Source: Desulforamulus aeronauticus DSM 10349
Lineage (GTDB): Bacteria > Bacillota > Desulfotomaculia > Desulfotomaculales > Desulfotomaculaceae
Assembly (NCBI RefSeq): GCF_900142375.1
Contig: NZ_FRAR01000027.1
Location: 1-64,000 of the forward strand
Direction of reading: 5' to 3'
DNA length: 64,000 nt
Part shown: positions 7,987-16,514 of the stretch, in pieces
Layout of the letters: each line of letters opens with the position of its first letter
Numbering within the stretch: the first letter of the stretch is position 1
Translations under genes and position numbers: made by a program
The notes under the pieces: model-generated
What the model was told of the DNA's origin: nothing
Seen by the model: only the letters and a program-made list of their open reading frames with translations
The model's database searches: none

Positions 7987-8778
7987 TCACGAAACTTGTT
8001 CACAGGTTTTTGTAGCCAGATATGTAGCATATTCTACTGGTGTTTTGTTGCTCAGTCCGCTATGTGGACGAACTGTATTGTATTCATGACGCCACTCTTC
8101 AATAATTCGACGAGCCTCACTTACACCTCTGAACCAGTGTTCATTAAGGCATTCATCTCGGAGTTTTCCATTAAAGCTTTCTACATGGCTATTTTGCATT
8201 GGTTTACCGGGGTCTATAAACAATTGGATAACTCTATGTTCATAGGCCCATTGATTCAAGGTTAGTCCTGCAAATTCAGGTCCGTTATCAGAGAGGATTT
8301 CTTTGGGATAACCTCTGTAAATAGCAATTCTATCTAATACTCTTGTCACACGCTGTCCTGTTATTGAAGTATCCACTTCGCAGGCCAGACACTCTCGAGT
8401 TGCTTCATCAATCACTACAAAAACTCTAAATCGCTGCCCAGTTGCCGTCGAATCACTAACAAAATCCATAGACCACCTTACATTCGGTTGAGGCGTAACT
8501 GTGTGGGGGCGGCCCCTTCCAGAGAGAACACGTTTTCTTTTGCGGCGACGAACAGCGAGGCCAGCAAGCCGGTATAGCCTATATACTTTCTTGTGGTTAA
8601 CTTTCTGTCCTTCACGCTGAAGTAAGGCATGAATTCGTCTATATCCAAAGCGACGCCACTTAAAGGCAAGTTCAGATATTCTCGTTTTCAAGGCCTCGTT
8701 CTCTTCTGATGCAGAAGGAACATATCTATGACTGGAGCGTCCGATACCAACAAGCCTGCACGCTCTACGTTCACTCAT
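7987..8778 (-). CDS. IS3-family transposase OrfB (DDE integrase)
   Basis: The catalytic half of the transposase, 263 residues from ATG 8778, although the functional product is normally an OrfAB fusion. The N-terminal HTH_21 region (MSERRACRLVGIGRSSHRY, then RFGYRRIHALL) is followed by the rve integrase core with DDE acids: Asp in WSMDFVSD, Asp in LSDNGPEFAG, Glu in NSHVESFNGKLRDECL. A poly-A run (GAAAAAAAC on the minus strand, near 8837-8845) at the end of OrfA is a plausible -1 slippage site joining the frames. It catalyses cut-out and insertion of the element. Confidence 0.92.
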   Translation of the reverse strand: MSERRACRLVGIGRSSHRYVPSASEENEALKTRISELAFKWRRFGYRRIHALLQREGQKVNHKKVYRLYRLAGLAVRRRKRKRVLSGRGRPHTVTPQPNVRWSMDFVSDSTATGQRFRVFVVIDEATRECLACEVDTSITGQRVTRVLDRIAIYRGYPKEILSDNGPEFAGLTLNQWAYEHRVIQLFIDPGKPMQNSHVESFNGKLRDECLNEHWFRGVSEARRIIEEWRHEYNTVRPHSGLSNKTPVEYATYLATKTCEQVS

Positions 8779-8828
8779 ACCAAAAGTATCTTGGAGTTCT
8801 TTAACAAGCTTTCGCTTGCGAGCAGGCT

Positions 8829-9092
8829 TTACTTGTTTTTTTCAATAACCCACTTTAGAGCCTGGTTGTCGAGGGTTAGTTCACCTACGAGTAGCTTAAG
8901 CCTGCGGTTTTCTTCCTCTAGCTGCTTGAGTTTCTTCGCATCACTTGCGTCCATTCCGCCATATTTAGATTTCCAGCGATAAAAGGTTTGTTCGCTAATG
9001 CCATGTTGCCGAAGAATGTCAGCGACCGGCATCCCATTCTCATGGGAGTTAAGTATTCCAATAATCTGCTCCTCGGTGAAACGTTTTCTCAT
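8829..9092 (-). CDS. IS3-family transposase OrfA (HTH)
   Basis: An 87-residue DNA-binding half. It has the HTH_8 pattern MRKRFTEEQIIGIL...GMPVADILRQHGISEQTFYRWKSKYGG, followed by a leucine-zipper-like helix (LKQLEEENRRLKLLVGELTL) used for dimerisation. It binds the IS ends and provides the first part of the OrfAB fusion through -1 frameshifting at the A-rich stretch before its stop. Confidence 0.9.
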   Translation of the reverse strand: MRKRFTEEQIIGILNSHENGMPVADILRQHGISEQTFYRWKSKYGGMDASDAKKLKQLEEENRRLKLLVGELTLDNQALKWVIEKNK

Positions 9093-9165
9093 AACTGTCC
9101 CCTCCTGACTTAGTTATACTACATCAGGACTAACATTTCCTTTGGATCAGTTTTCGGGGAGCAGG

Positions 9166-10131
9166 TCAATTATAGTAAACTATATAATCCTTTATTAAAA
9201 CTTTATCTCCATTTCTCGCGATTATAGTTACCCCATTACCAATTCCCTTTTCTTTTTGGGCAGCCTCTACATCTGTATCTGTAACAAGTTTTACAGTAAT
9301 ACTAAATCTATTATTTTCAGGTTTGATTGGTCGCATATTATTTAATGGACTTTGTACACTTATATACTCCGTATTCTCACATGTTCCACTAACTACAAAG
9401 GAGGCTTGGTCGGTTACATTTGGAATATCCTGGTCTAATGTTATTACCGGTTTTTTGTACTCGGTTTCTTCTTTTGTATTGGTTCCATAAGCCTCCCAAT
9501 AATCCTCAGACTCACGCTCTTCTATTGAATAATAACCTGCTCCTCCTTGAGAATCCTTGGTCTGTGGTTTATCCTTTTTTGTAGTATCTTTCTTATCTCT
9601 TATGTCTTCTTCTTTAACATCTACAGCATTTTGCTTATCTTTTGTGGTTTCTTGCTTAACATCTGCAGCATCGTCCTTTTCTTTTACAGGAATGTAGGTA
9701 ATCAGGACTGTTTGGGATAGGCTATCCCACTTTACATCACACCCAAACTGCTCCATTACGATTCTTATGGGCAGGTATAATCTCCCATTTTTACTTTGGG
9801 AGATAGATTCATTATCTATTTTCATTCCGTTTTTTAAAATATATGATTTACCATTGGGAATCTCTATATAAATTCCATTCTTTTCCGCAATTGCAACTTC
9901 TATTTGGTTTAACCAATCCACCTTTGCACCAAATTTTTCAAGAGTGGCCTTAAAAGGTACTTGAATGCAGTTGTTCTCGTCTAAGAAAGGATATCCTGTT
10001 ATTTCACTAAAATCTACATTTTCTCCATTAATTGAAACTTGTATTTTATCCTGCACCTCTGCCGCCGAAACCGCCGGAATCAGGCCTATTAAAATTACAG
10101 CAAAAATAAACACCAGACTTTTTCTAACCAC
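9166..10131 (-). CDS. Stalk-domain surface protein, 3' end cut by IS
   Basis: A 321-residue exported protein. Residues 1-24 are a signal peptide (SLVFIFAVILIGLIPAVSAAE). Two copper-amine-oxidase-N/stalk motifs follow (about 25-95 and 100-148, the second reading GRLYLPIRIVMEQFGCDVKW). Residues about 150-200 are a charged Lys/Asp/Glu/Gln linker with repeated KD-type units, and the C-terminal about 95 residues form a beta-rich domain. The present stop TGA (9166-9168) is supplied by the IS terminal repeat; without the IS the frame would run eight codons on (7921-7944). The loss is small, so the protein may still work. GTG 10131 follows AGGAGG. Confidence 0.8.
   Translation of the reverse strand: MVRKSLVFIFAVILIGLIPAVSAAEVQDKIQVSINGENVDFSEITGYPFLDENNCIQVPFKATLEKFGAKVDWLNQIEVAIAEKNGIYIEIPNGKSYILKNGMKIDNESISQSKNGRLYLPIRIVMEQFGCDVKWDSLSQTVLITYIPVKEKDDAADVKQETTKDKQNAVDVKEEDIRDKKDTTKKDKPQTKDSQGGAGYYSIEERESEDYWEAYGTNTKEETEYKKPVITLDQDIPNVTDQASFVVSGTCENTEYISVQSPLNNMRPIKPENNRFSITVKLVTDTDVEAAQKEKGIGNGVTIIARNGDKVLIKDYIVYYN
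9169..9172. repeat. Target site duplication ATTA, right copy
   Basis: ATTA immediately right of the IS end; it also forms part of the Tyr and Asn codons of the interrupted gene. Confidence 0.85.
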
Positions 10132-10312
10132 TCCATCATCCTCCTTAATAAAATTCTAATTAGTAAATTTATACAATATACTAGTTCTTCATTAGTATCT
10201 ATATTCCTTTTATTATTTCTAGTTGATTTATATTTTGATTTATGTAAATTACTACTTGTTCTGCAGTAAAACAATTCACTTTTTAGAGGCACGTCAAGAA
10301 TATGGTTAAGTA

Positions 10313-10480
10313 ATGATGAAAAGACAATGCGCGATTGGGGTTCATACTAAAATCGATGACCAGGGTAATCCCCGGGCAACAGTAACATTCAAGTTCATCT
10401 TTGCCAGGGATGTTATGAAAACCGACAAGCGTGTGGATAACAACCTTGGCCAACTAGTATTTGCCGAGGTGATTTACTAG
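10313..10480 (+). pseudogene. Orphan 55-codon frame, probable gene remnant
   Basis: Open from ATG 10313 to TAG 10478, reading MMKRQCAIGVHTKI...DQGNPRATVTFKFIFARDVM and ending GQLVFAEVIY. The composition looks protein-like, but no ribosome-binding site precedes it and it sits between an IS and an IS remnant. Not recognised. I call it a remnant rather than a gene. Confidence 0.3.
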
Positions 10481-10489
10481 TTTAGAAAG

Positions 10490-10668
10490 TGACCTTCTCC
10501 CCAAAAACTAGTCCACCAAAAATGTTAGTTTTATGGCAAAATAAGTTAAAGGGGAGAAGAAGATGAAGAAATCAAAATTTACCGAAGAACAAATTGCTTT
10601 TGCTTTGAAACAAGCCGAACTGGGTACACCCGTAGCAGAAGTAATTCGAAAAATGGGGATCACTTCAG
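10490..10668 (+). mobile_element. Truncated IS3-family element
   Basis: It begins with an IS-type end, TGACCTTCTCCCC, running to AAAATGTTAGT, similar in layout to the ends of the intact IS at 7949-9168. It continues into a ribosome-binding site (GGGGAGA) and the first about 35 codons of an OrfA. It stops abruptly near 10668, where unrelated sequence begins. Different amino-acid sequence shows it is not the same IS as the intact one. Confidence 0.75.
10563..10667 (+). pseudogene. IS3 OrfA N-terminal fragment
   Basis: Codons for MKKSKFTEEQIAFALKQAEL, then GTPVAEVIRKMGI, the first HTH helices of an IS3-type OrfA. The frame then enters non-homologous sequence and ends at 10775. Not functional. 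Confidence 0.75.
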
Positions 10669-10784
10669 AGGGGCCTGGCTCTTGCCTCTTTTATTACCTT
10701 TGGAGCACACCGCAGCATCAATCATCACCATCTTTTCTCATATCTGTTGGTCGATACATAAACGCCAATTACTGATTTTATCAA

Positions 10785-13442
10785 CTATTCTGTTTCCCTC
10801 AAACGCTCAACAATGGATTGTCTGGAAACAGTGCGGTACACCATCAGCGGCACGGCAATACCGAGTACGGTAAAAATCGGCGCGATAGATAGGATAGGTA
10901 AAACCGTAAACCGATACGTAAAGAACCAGAATATGCTGGCCAGTACATTGGATAGCAACGGACCAGCCGCGATGCTAAGCAAAAGTGATACAGTCACTGC
11001 CCCCAGAGCGTAATACAACCCCTCCCAAGTCAGCATGGTTTTCAACTGGTTACCTGTCATTCCGATGGACTGGAGCATCGCAAACTCACGGCGGCGTGTC
11101 AGAATGCCCGTCAAAATCGCGTTGAGAAAATTGAGCACGCCTACAAGCCCGACGATAAAGCTCAGCACGCCTCCCAGTATCAAGAACATATTGCGGAAAG
11201 AGTCGAACTCCGCAGCATAAGTTGATTTGCTCTCATAGTCGAACTGCAGCATCTGTTCATTCGTCAAATCAGATAGGAAAGTTTCCATATCGGCAGTACC
11301 CTCGTCACTGACATCGCAAGCATAATACATGATGTTGCTGGTGCCGCTGTCCTGAATAAATGTCTGGTCATTCATGACAAACTCATCAGCTCCGTAATAA
11401 CGATAGCTGAGGGAATGCGGCACCGTAATCAAGGCTGCCACTTCATAGTCAATATCCCGATAAGTTTTTGCCCTGTACCGGAAAGGCCGATCATCCAGCA
11501 TATTCCCGGGATCAAGAATTTTGCCTGTCTCCGGATCATAGTACTCGTACTCTTCCACATAGCGGAGCGTGACGGTATCACCAATCTTCGCCCAGTTAGA
11601 ATCCATCTGGGGATTGCCGTAGTCATCATCGGAATAGACCGCCGCGACATAGCGTCCACCCGATTCATGGAGTTTCGATAAATCGCCCTCCAGCACCTGG
11701 AGCTTGCCCAGGGCGTAGCGTTCCATACCGAAAAGCTGTACCTGGTCGGCCAACAATCCCGCCTCATTTTTTTGGGCAACGGCAACTGAATTGTCCAAGG
11801 TTTCCTGATCATTCCACGCCCCATACATGGCGCGGTAATAGTCCTCGGTGACAAATTCCTCCACCGGACTGCTTTTGCCGTATACACGCCCTCCGGCTTC
11901 AATACCAGGATTAGCCTCTAATTCAGTAATGATTTCCTCGGGCAAGGCTCGTTCCGCAGACCACATATTTCCTACCTGAAAGTAGCCCGCATCCGCTACT
12001 ATAAAATCCGCAGCCATTTTGGATAAATATTTATCCATATCAAAGCCATTTATAAAGGTGACTGTCATATTGAGCAGCAGCACAGCCAGGGACAGCGACG
12101 CTACTGTTATTGCCGTCTTGCTGCGATTGCGCCCTAGGTTCGCCCATGCCATTCTGGGCAGCGACGCGCCTGACTGCGCCTTGCGTATCGTTTTCTTATT
12201 CGCCATTTCCTCAGTGTAGAGCACAGCCTCCACCGGGGATACTCTTGCCGCCATCCGGCCCGGCCTGCGGCAGGAAATTACCACCGTAACTAAAGCAAAA
12301 AGCGCGGAACCAATGAAAATCAGCGGACTTGCCGATACCGTGTCCTGTACGACGCCGTTGAGTCGGGATAAAACCACCGGAGTCAGCCGAGTCCCCACGC
12401 CATAGCCAACCAGCAATCCAAGGGGGATTCCAATCAAGGACAGCAAAAGTGCCTGCTGCCTGATGATGCGCTTAATCTGCCTACCGGTGGTACCGATGGT
12501 TTTCAGTAGACCATAGAAACGGATATCATTTGAAACGGAGATTTGAAATACGTTATAGATAATCAAATAGCCCGTGAAGATAATAATCAGCAGAAGACCC
12601 GCGATTGCGACAACGGTAATGGGATCTATATTATCGGCAAGCTGAGAGCCGGTGTACCCCCAGTTCACACCCGTCGGGATATAATTGTCCCCCGCCGAGC
12701 TGTTTTCCGTCTGATAGCCGTGATTTGCAAGAATTTTGCTCAAGTCCTGTTTTATGTGCAATGAGCTGCCCAGCATGACGTCCAGATTCCATGATCCTGT
12801 CATGCCGTCATTGCCGATACCGCTTCCTATTCCGACCTGATCATAGATGGCTTGCGCGCGGCTGTGGGGAATAAGGACATGGTTGGCAACAATCGCCTCG
12901 TCATATTCCCACCAGCCGCTCAGGACAAAGGTTTCTGTTACCTCCGTGCCATCCACGTCAAAGGTCATGGTAAACTCATTTCCCAATACCGGCTCAACAC
13001 CCAGCAGTTCCAGAACCCGCGTGTCGGTAGCGGCTTCTTTGCTGTCCTCAGTAGGCAGCCGGCCTTCTACCGGATCGCAGTACATCCAATGCGCCTGGTT
13101 TATGTCGCTGTATCCAATTTCCACATGGGATTTGAGGAAAGGCGCGTTTTCCGGCATACCCACAAAACGGCGCAACCCATACTGTTCAATGAGCGGATCG
13201 TTTTTTATTTCCTCGAACTGCTTCAAAGTCAGATATTTGAATCCGCCGTGGCTCCAGCCTCCGACTTGCCGGAAGTTGGCCTGCTGAAAGGAATCGTTGA
13301 TAGACAGCGCCACTGTGAACAGGGACGTAAACAGTACGGCGGTCAGGGCAATGGCAAGAATAGCAATCAGATTTCTTGATCTTGCCGCTCTCATGCTTTT
13401 CACACTCAGACCGCGAATACATTTTCTGTTTGCTACATTCAT
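10785..13442 (-). CDS. ABC transporter permease, two FtsX domains
   Basis: About 885 residues with the MacB/FtsX-type permease layout. An N-terminal membrane helix (about 25-48, NLIAILAIALTAVLFTSLF) leads to a large extracellular region. Then comes a first three-helix FtsX domain (about 275-400), a further helix (about 450), a second large extracellular region, and a C-terminal FtsX domain (about 765-880). No ATPase domain is present; that is the next gene, 13 bp upstream. Such pairs move or shed hydrophobic compounds, peptides or lipoproteins, often in antimicrobial peptide resistance; the substrate is not known. ATG 13442 follows AAGGAGG. GC content is visibly higher than in the flanking accessory DNA. 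Confidence 0.87.
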   Translation of the reverse strand: MNVANRKCIRGLSVKSMRAARSRNLIAILAIALTAVLFTSLFTVALSINDSFQQANFRQVGGWSHGGFKYLTLKQFEEIKNDPLIEQYGLRRFVGMPENAPFLKSHVEIGYSDINQAHWMYCDPVEGRLPTEDSKEAATDTRVLELLGVEPVLGNEFTMTFDVDGTEVTETFVLSGWWEYDEAIVANHVLIPHSRAQAIYDQVGIGSGIGNDGMTGSWNLDVMLGSSLHIKQDLSKILANHGYQTENSSAGDNYIPTGVNWGYTGSQLADNIDPITVVAIAGLLLIIIFTGYLIIYNVFQISVSNDIRFYGLLKTIGTTGRQIKRIIRQQALLLSLIGIPLGLLVGYGVGTRLTPVVLSRLNGVVQDTVSASPLIFIGSALFALVTVVISCRRPGRMAARVSPVEAVLYTEEMANKKTIRKAQSGASLPRMAWANLGRNRSKTAITVASLSLAVLLLNMTVTFINGFDMDKYLSKMAADFIVADAGYFQVGNMWSAERALPEEIITELEANPGIEAGGRVYGKSSPVEEFVTEDYYRAMYGAWNDQETLDNSVAVAQKNEAGLLADQVQLFGMERYALGKLQVLEGDLSKLHESGGRYVAAVYSDDDYGNPQMDSNWAKIGDTVTLRYVEEYEYYDPETGKILDPGNMLDDRPFRYRAKTYRDIDYEVAALITVPHSLSYRYYGADEFVMNDQTFIQDSGTSNIMYYACDVSDEGTADMETFLSDLTNEQMLQFDYESKSTYAAEFDSFRNMFLILGGVLSFIVGLVGVLNFLNAILTGILTRRREFAMLQSIGMTGNQLKTMLTWEGLYYALGAVTVSLLLSIAAGPLLSNVLASIFWFFTYRFTVLPILSIAPIFTVLGIAVPLMVYRTVSRQSIVERLRETE

Positions 13443-13455
13443 GCTCCGCACCTCC

Positions 13456-14124
13456 TTATCGAGCGACGATCAGACCGTCTTCAATACGAACGATGCGGTC
13501 GGCCAGTTGGGCAATTTCTTCGTTATGGGTAATCATCACAATGGTTTGGGAAAATTTCTGACTCGTAACCTTTAAAAGGCCCAATACATCCTGACTGGTT
13601 TTGGAATCCAAATTGCCGGTCGGCTCATCCGCAAGGACAATGGCGGGCTTGGCAGCCAAAGCGCGTGCAATAGCGACCCGCTGCTGTTGTCCGCCGGAAA
13701 GGTTGTTGGGCAGGTTTTGCAGCTTGGACTGAAGGCCCAGTGTTTCGATAATGCTGTCCACATAGGCGCAGTCCGGTCTGTTGCCGTCCAATTGGATGGG
13801 CAGCACAATATTCTCATAAACATTGAGTACCGGGACCAGATTGTAATTCTGGAACACAAAACCAATCTTGCGGCGGCGGAAGATGGTCAGCTCTTCATCC
13901 TTCAGGGAGAAGATGTCCTTGCCGTCGACCGTAACCATACCACCGGTGGGGCGATCCAGTCCACCCAGCATGTGCAGCAGCGTGCTCTTACCGCTGCCTG
14001 ATGTGCCGACGATTGCCATAAATTCTCCTGTTTCCACCTGCAAATTGACCCCGGCCAGCGCGTGAACAGTGTTTTCACCGGTGCCGTAAATTTTTTTCAA
14101 ATCATGTGTCTTTAAAATGGACAT
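13456..14124 (-). CDS. ABC transporter ATP-binding protein (LolD/MacB type)
   Basis: A 222-residue nucleotide-binding subunit: Walker [10 protein letters not shown] at residues 40-48, Q-loop around FQNYNL, signature LSGGQQQRV at about 142-150, Walker B IVLADEP at about 162-168, and an H-loop in [10 protein letters not shown]. The family (LolD/MacB/BceA) partners with FtsX-type permeases, here the gene immediately downstream. It powers the transporter at the inner face of the membrane. GGAGG lies 9 bp before the ATG. A candidate response-regulator site lies 82 bp upstream of the start. Confidence 0.93.
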   Translation of the reverse strand: MSILKTHDLKKIYGTGENTVHALAGVNLQVETGEFMAIVGTSGSGKSTLLHMLGGLDRPTGGMVTVDGKDIFSLKDEELTIFRRRKIGFVFQNYNLVPVLNVYENIVLPIQLDGNRPDCAYVDSIIETLGLQSKLQNLPNNLSGGQQQRVAIARALAAKPAIVLADEPTGNLDSKTSQDVLGLLKVTSQKFSQTIVMITHNEEIAQLADRIVRIEDGLIVAR

Positions 14125-14205
14125 GATAGGTACCTCCGTCTGTATGGTTCGTTACAATACAGACTTTATCATACGTTTCTTTCCAGAATCTTTCCGGCGG
14201 ACAAG

Positions 14206-14225
14206 CAATTCTAACAGTATTGTAA
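14206..14225 (-). promoter_or_regulatory. Candidate OmpR-type response regulator direct repeat
   Basis: On the minus strand TTACAATACTG is followed directly by TTAGAATTG: two similar half sites (TTACAAT/TTAGAAT) with 11-bp periodicity, as bound by tandem OmpR/PhoB-type regulators. A TATGAT -10-like box without a good -35 lies downstream (about 14168-14173), which fits an activated promoter for the ABC genes. Confidence 0.4.
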
Positions 14226-14229
14226 GAAT

Positions 14230-15147
14230 TCAAGCTTGTCGGGGCAAAAACATGGAAAATACAGCACCGCCGCCCAAAGACGATGCCACTTTAATATATC
14301 CGCTCTGCCCAGCTAGAATCTGGCGAGTCAGATATAAACCAATCCCCACGCCATCCTGTTTGCTGACAGATTGGGAGCGGTAAAAGCGAGAAAACACCTT
14401 TGCCTGCTCAGCCTCCGATATCCCGATTCCCGTATCTACTACATCAATGCGGCAAAACAGATCGTATTCCTCGACTGAAAGTTTTATGCTACCGCCAACG
14501 GGCGTGTATTTGACAGCGTTATCCAGCAGATTGCAGAGGGCTTCTGTGGTCCATTTATAGTCAAATACCGCACGGGCATCCGTGGCATTCATGGTCAGCC
14601 TAATCTCTTTTTGCGCAGCTTTGGGCGTAAACTGATCCGCCGCTTCCTCCAGCATAGGGGCAATGGCATTTGAAACCGGATGAAGGGTAAAAACACCTAT
14701 TTCCAGTCGTGATAGCTTCACTAAAGATGCAATCAAAAAGCTCAACTTTTCCGCCTGCCCCCTCAGCGCCACTACACAAGTCATGCTCTCTTCCGGCAGA
14801 TTCTGCTCTTCCAACAGCTGCGCATAGAGCAGAATATTAGCAACCGGCGTTTTTGTCTGGTGAGATATATCCGCTAACAGCTCCTTGATTTTTTCTTTCT
14901 CAGTCGTTAAGTTGCGTGCAGATACCGCGGAGGCGGTTAAATACCGGCTTAATCTGCTTTCCACCGCCGAAAGTAGGCTTTCGTTAAAGGCGTTTTCTAT
15001 AAAGCTTCCATCCATCGCGCGATCCAACATTTGGTTAAGTGTTCTTATAATTTTTTGGGTTTTACGGTGCTCTAACAGCACGATTGCCAAGCAAAGAAGA
15101 ATGGCTGTCAACGCAATGACAAACAGGACAAGATTCCATTCATTCAT
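14230..15147 (-). CDS. Sensor histidine kinase
   Basis: A 305-residue kinase with one N-terminal membrane helix (about 4-26) and no extracellular sensor domain. The dimerisation helix has the H-box DISHQTKTPVANI (phospho-acceptor His96). The HATPase domain shows the N-box NLLDNAVKYTP, G1 DTGIGIS, F-box RFYRSQ and G2 GIGLYL. Kinases with so little outside the membrane usually sense through a partner, and the neighbouring ABC transporter is the likely one, as in Bce-type modules (inference). Its start overlaps the regulator stop by 8 bp, so the two are translationally coupled. Confidence 0.9.
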   Translation of the reverse strand: MNEWNLVLFVIALTAILLCLAIVLLEHRKTQKIIRTLNQMLDRAMDGSFIENAFNESLLSAVESRLSRYLTASAVSARNLTTEKEKIKELLADISHQTKTPVANILLYAQLLEEQNLPEESMTCVVALRGQAEKLSFLIASLVKLSRLEIGVFTLHPVSNAIAPMLEEAADQFTPKAAQKEIRLTMNATDARAVFDYKWTTEALCNLLDNAVKYTPVGGSIKLSVEEYDLFCRIDVVDTGIGISEAEQAKVFSRFYRSQSVSKQDGVGIGLYLTRQILAGQSGYIKVASSLGGGAVFSMFLPRQA

Positions 15148-15820
15148 CCTGCTTCACCACCCATACATAGCCCAAACCGTAGACGGTTTTGATATACTTG
15201 GCCGCACCCAGCTTGTCCCGTAGCCGTTTAACCGTGACGGAAAGCGCATTTTCGTCCACATATTCCGCTCCGTCTGTCCAGACACGATCCAGAAGAGTTG
15301 CCCGGTTTAAGGTTACTCCTTGGTTTTCCACCAGCAGCCGAAGGAGCTTCTGCTCCGTTTTGCTTAGCTCTACCGGAGTATCCGCCTTGTAGAACTCCAT
15401 ATACTCAAAATCAAACCGATAGCTGTCAATGACAAACGACTTGGACACACGGGCCAGTTCACGGCGCAGCTGGGTCTTTACTCTCGCACGAAGAATCGCC
15501 AGACTAAAGGGTTTTGTGATATAGTCGTCCGCACCGTGCTCCAATCCCATAACCACATCCATCTCGGTATCATTGGCGGTTAAAAGAATCACCGGAACAG
15601 GTTTTCTCCCTGTTTTAATTTCGTGAAGCAGTTCCAACCCGCTGCCATCAGGAAGATTGATATCGAGCAAAACCAATTCCGCCGCACCACCAGTAAGCTG
15701 TTCACGGGCAGATTTTAAATCAAAACACGGCATAACCTGAATATCCTGATCTTTTAAAGCAAGGCACAAACCTTGGTTCAGGTTGCGGTCATCTTCGACA
15801 ACCAATACTTGTTTCATCAC
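15140..15820 (-). CDS. OmpR-family response regulator
   Basis: A 226-residue two-domain regulator. The receiver domain has acidic residues in VVEDD (about 8-11), phospho-acceptor Asp53 in LLDINLPDGSG, conserved Thr81 and Lys103 in ITKPF. The C-terminal winged helix shows ELSKTEQKLLRLL and a recognition region ENALSVTVKRLRDKL. It is phosphorylated by the kinase encoded downstream and likely controls the ABC genes that follow on the same strand. Confidence 0.93.
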   Translation of the reverse strand: MMKQVLVVEDDRNLNQGLCLALKDQDIQVMPCFDLKSAREQLTGGAAELVLLDINLPDGSGLELLHEIKTGRKPVPVILLTANDTEMDVVMGLEHGADDYITKPFSLAILRARVKTQLRRELARVSKSFVIDSYRFDFEYMEFYKADTPVELSKTEQKLLRLLVENQGVTLNRATLLDRVWTDGAEYVDENALSVTVKRLRDKLGAAKYIKTVYGLGYVWVVKQDE

Positions 15821-16514
15821 TTACCCCTTTCGCCTTTAATCTAATCGCACAGGTTTAATTGGCAGCAGCAGACCAGCCTTGAACGCTACTTCAGTCAAAT
15901 CCTTGTCGACAATTTTTTATGCATAGTTGCATTTTGCTAGATGTCTCTAAAATAGGATTATAGCTTACGAATTCTTCAACCACTCCATAAACTCTGGCAA
16001 GCAGTTCTCCCCATTATTACATCTTACTTCTACACTCTGGCCTTTTCACTCCATGCATAAAAAGCGAACCTCAGTAAAGGTCTTGCAGTCAATCACCTCA
16101 AAGCTCATAGGCTGGGGCTGAAACTGAAAGGTGTTTAGTCTGTCACTACCTCGGGAGTATGCTACGTCAGATCATACCGGCAAATCAAATGACTATTCGG
16201 AATTTGGCAGAGAAGATAGCTTCCACCACTACTACTCACTAGGCAATTTTCATAAATTTCCCACCAAAATTTGATAATTTACCATAATATTTTAATCTTG
16301 TTTTAATATTGCAGTGATACAATCTAGACAATCCTCTTTTTAATATAGATTCCCTCTTCTTGTTGCACCGCATTATTAGCGGTGTTTTTTCTTTTTGCTT
16401 CTGTCTAGGATCACTAGGGAATGATGTAATTACCCTTATTTATCTTACTTTCTAAAGGATTTATCAATCTAATTCTAGAAGATGAACTAAAATGTGACAA
16501 AGGAGATTCTGTAC
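15821..16514. other. Intergenic region with decayed coding sequence
   Basis: About 690 bp. It contains a broken minus-strand frame at 15965-16171 (listed) and further minus-strand sequence to about 16260 that looks coding but is full of stops (EAIFSAKFRIVI then stop). 16350-16400 is T-rich with a short hairpin (CACCGCATTATTAGCGGTG, then a T-run), a likely terminator. The ribosome-binding site of the aminotransferase gene is at 16499-16504. Confidence 0.5.
15965..16171 (-). pseudogene. C-terminal fragment of an unknown protein with internal UGA
   Basis: A frame with no start that reads SDVAYSRGSDRLNTFQF, then MSFEVIDCKTFTEVRFLCME, a TGA (16046-16048), and KGQSVEVRCNNGENCLPEF to TAA 15965. Protein-like on both sides of the TGA. 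With no N-terminus, no promoter and further breaks upstream, I judge it a pseudogene rather than a selenoprotein. Family not recognised. Confidence 0.45.

Larger units (their letters stand above)
7949..9168 (-). mobile_element. Complete IS3-family element (IS407-like group)
   Basis: A 1220-bp insertion sequence with imperfect terminal inverted repeats that begin TGACCTGC at both ends and continue to ATGTTAGT about 40 bp in. Directly flanking it is a 4-bp target duplication ATTA (7945-7948 and 9169-9172), the size known for the IS407 group. It encodes OrfA and OrfB on the minus strand with the usual -1 frame relation. Both ORFs look intact, so the element may still be active. It inserted into the last codons of a stalk-domain gene. 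Confidence 0.93.
10132..10784. other. Intergenic region between stalk gene and ABC cluster
   Basis: About 650 bp. 10132-10312 is AT-rich with nothing recognised. 10313-10480 is a short orphan frame and 10490-10668 a truncated IS (both listed). 10669-10784 is unassigned sequence, more GC-rich than what precedes, and leads into the 3' end of the ABC permease gene; it may be the edge of the acquired segment. Confidence 0.5.

Noticed and set aside
10682-10873. Short plus-strand frames beside the IS remnant
   Set aside because: They run into the 3' end of the permease gene and have no start signals or family features.
12847-13379. Long plus-strand frames (146 and 175 codons) opposite the ABC permease
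   Set aside because: Shadows of a GC-rich gene; the minus-strand frame has clear family motifs and these have none.
16046-16048. UGA in the fragment at 15965-16171 as a second selenocysteine codon
   Set aside because: No redox motif around it, no start codon or promoter, no clear hairpin after it, and further stops upstream.
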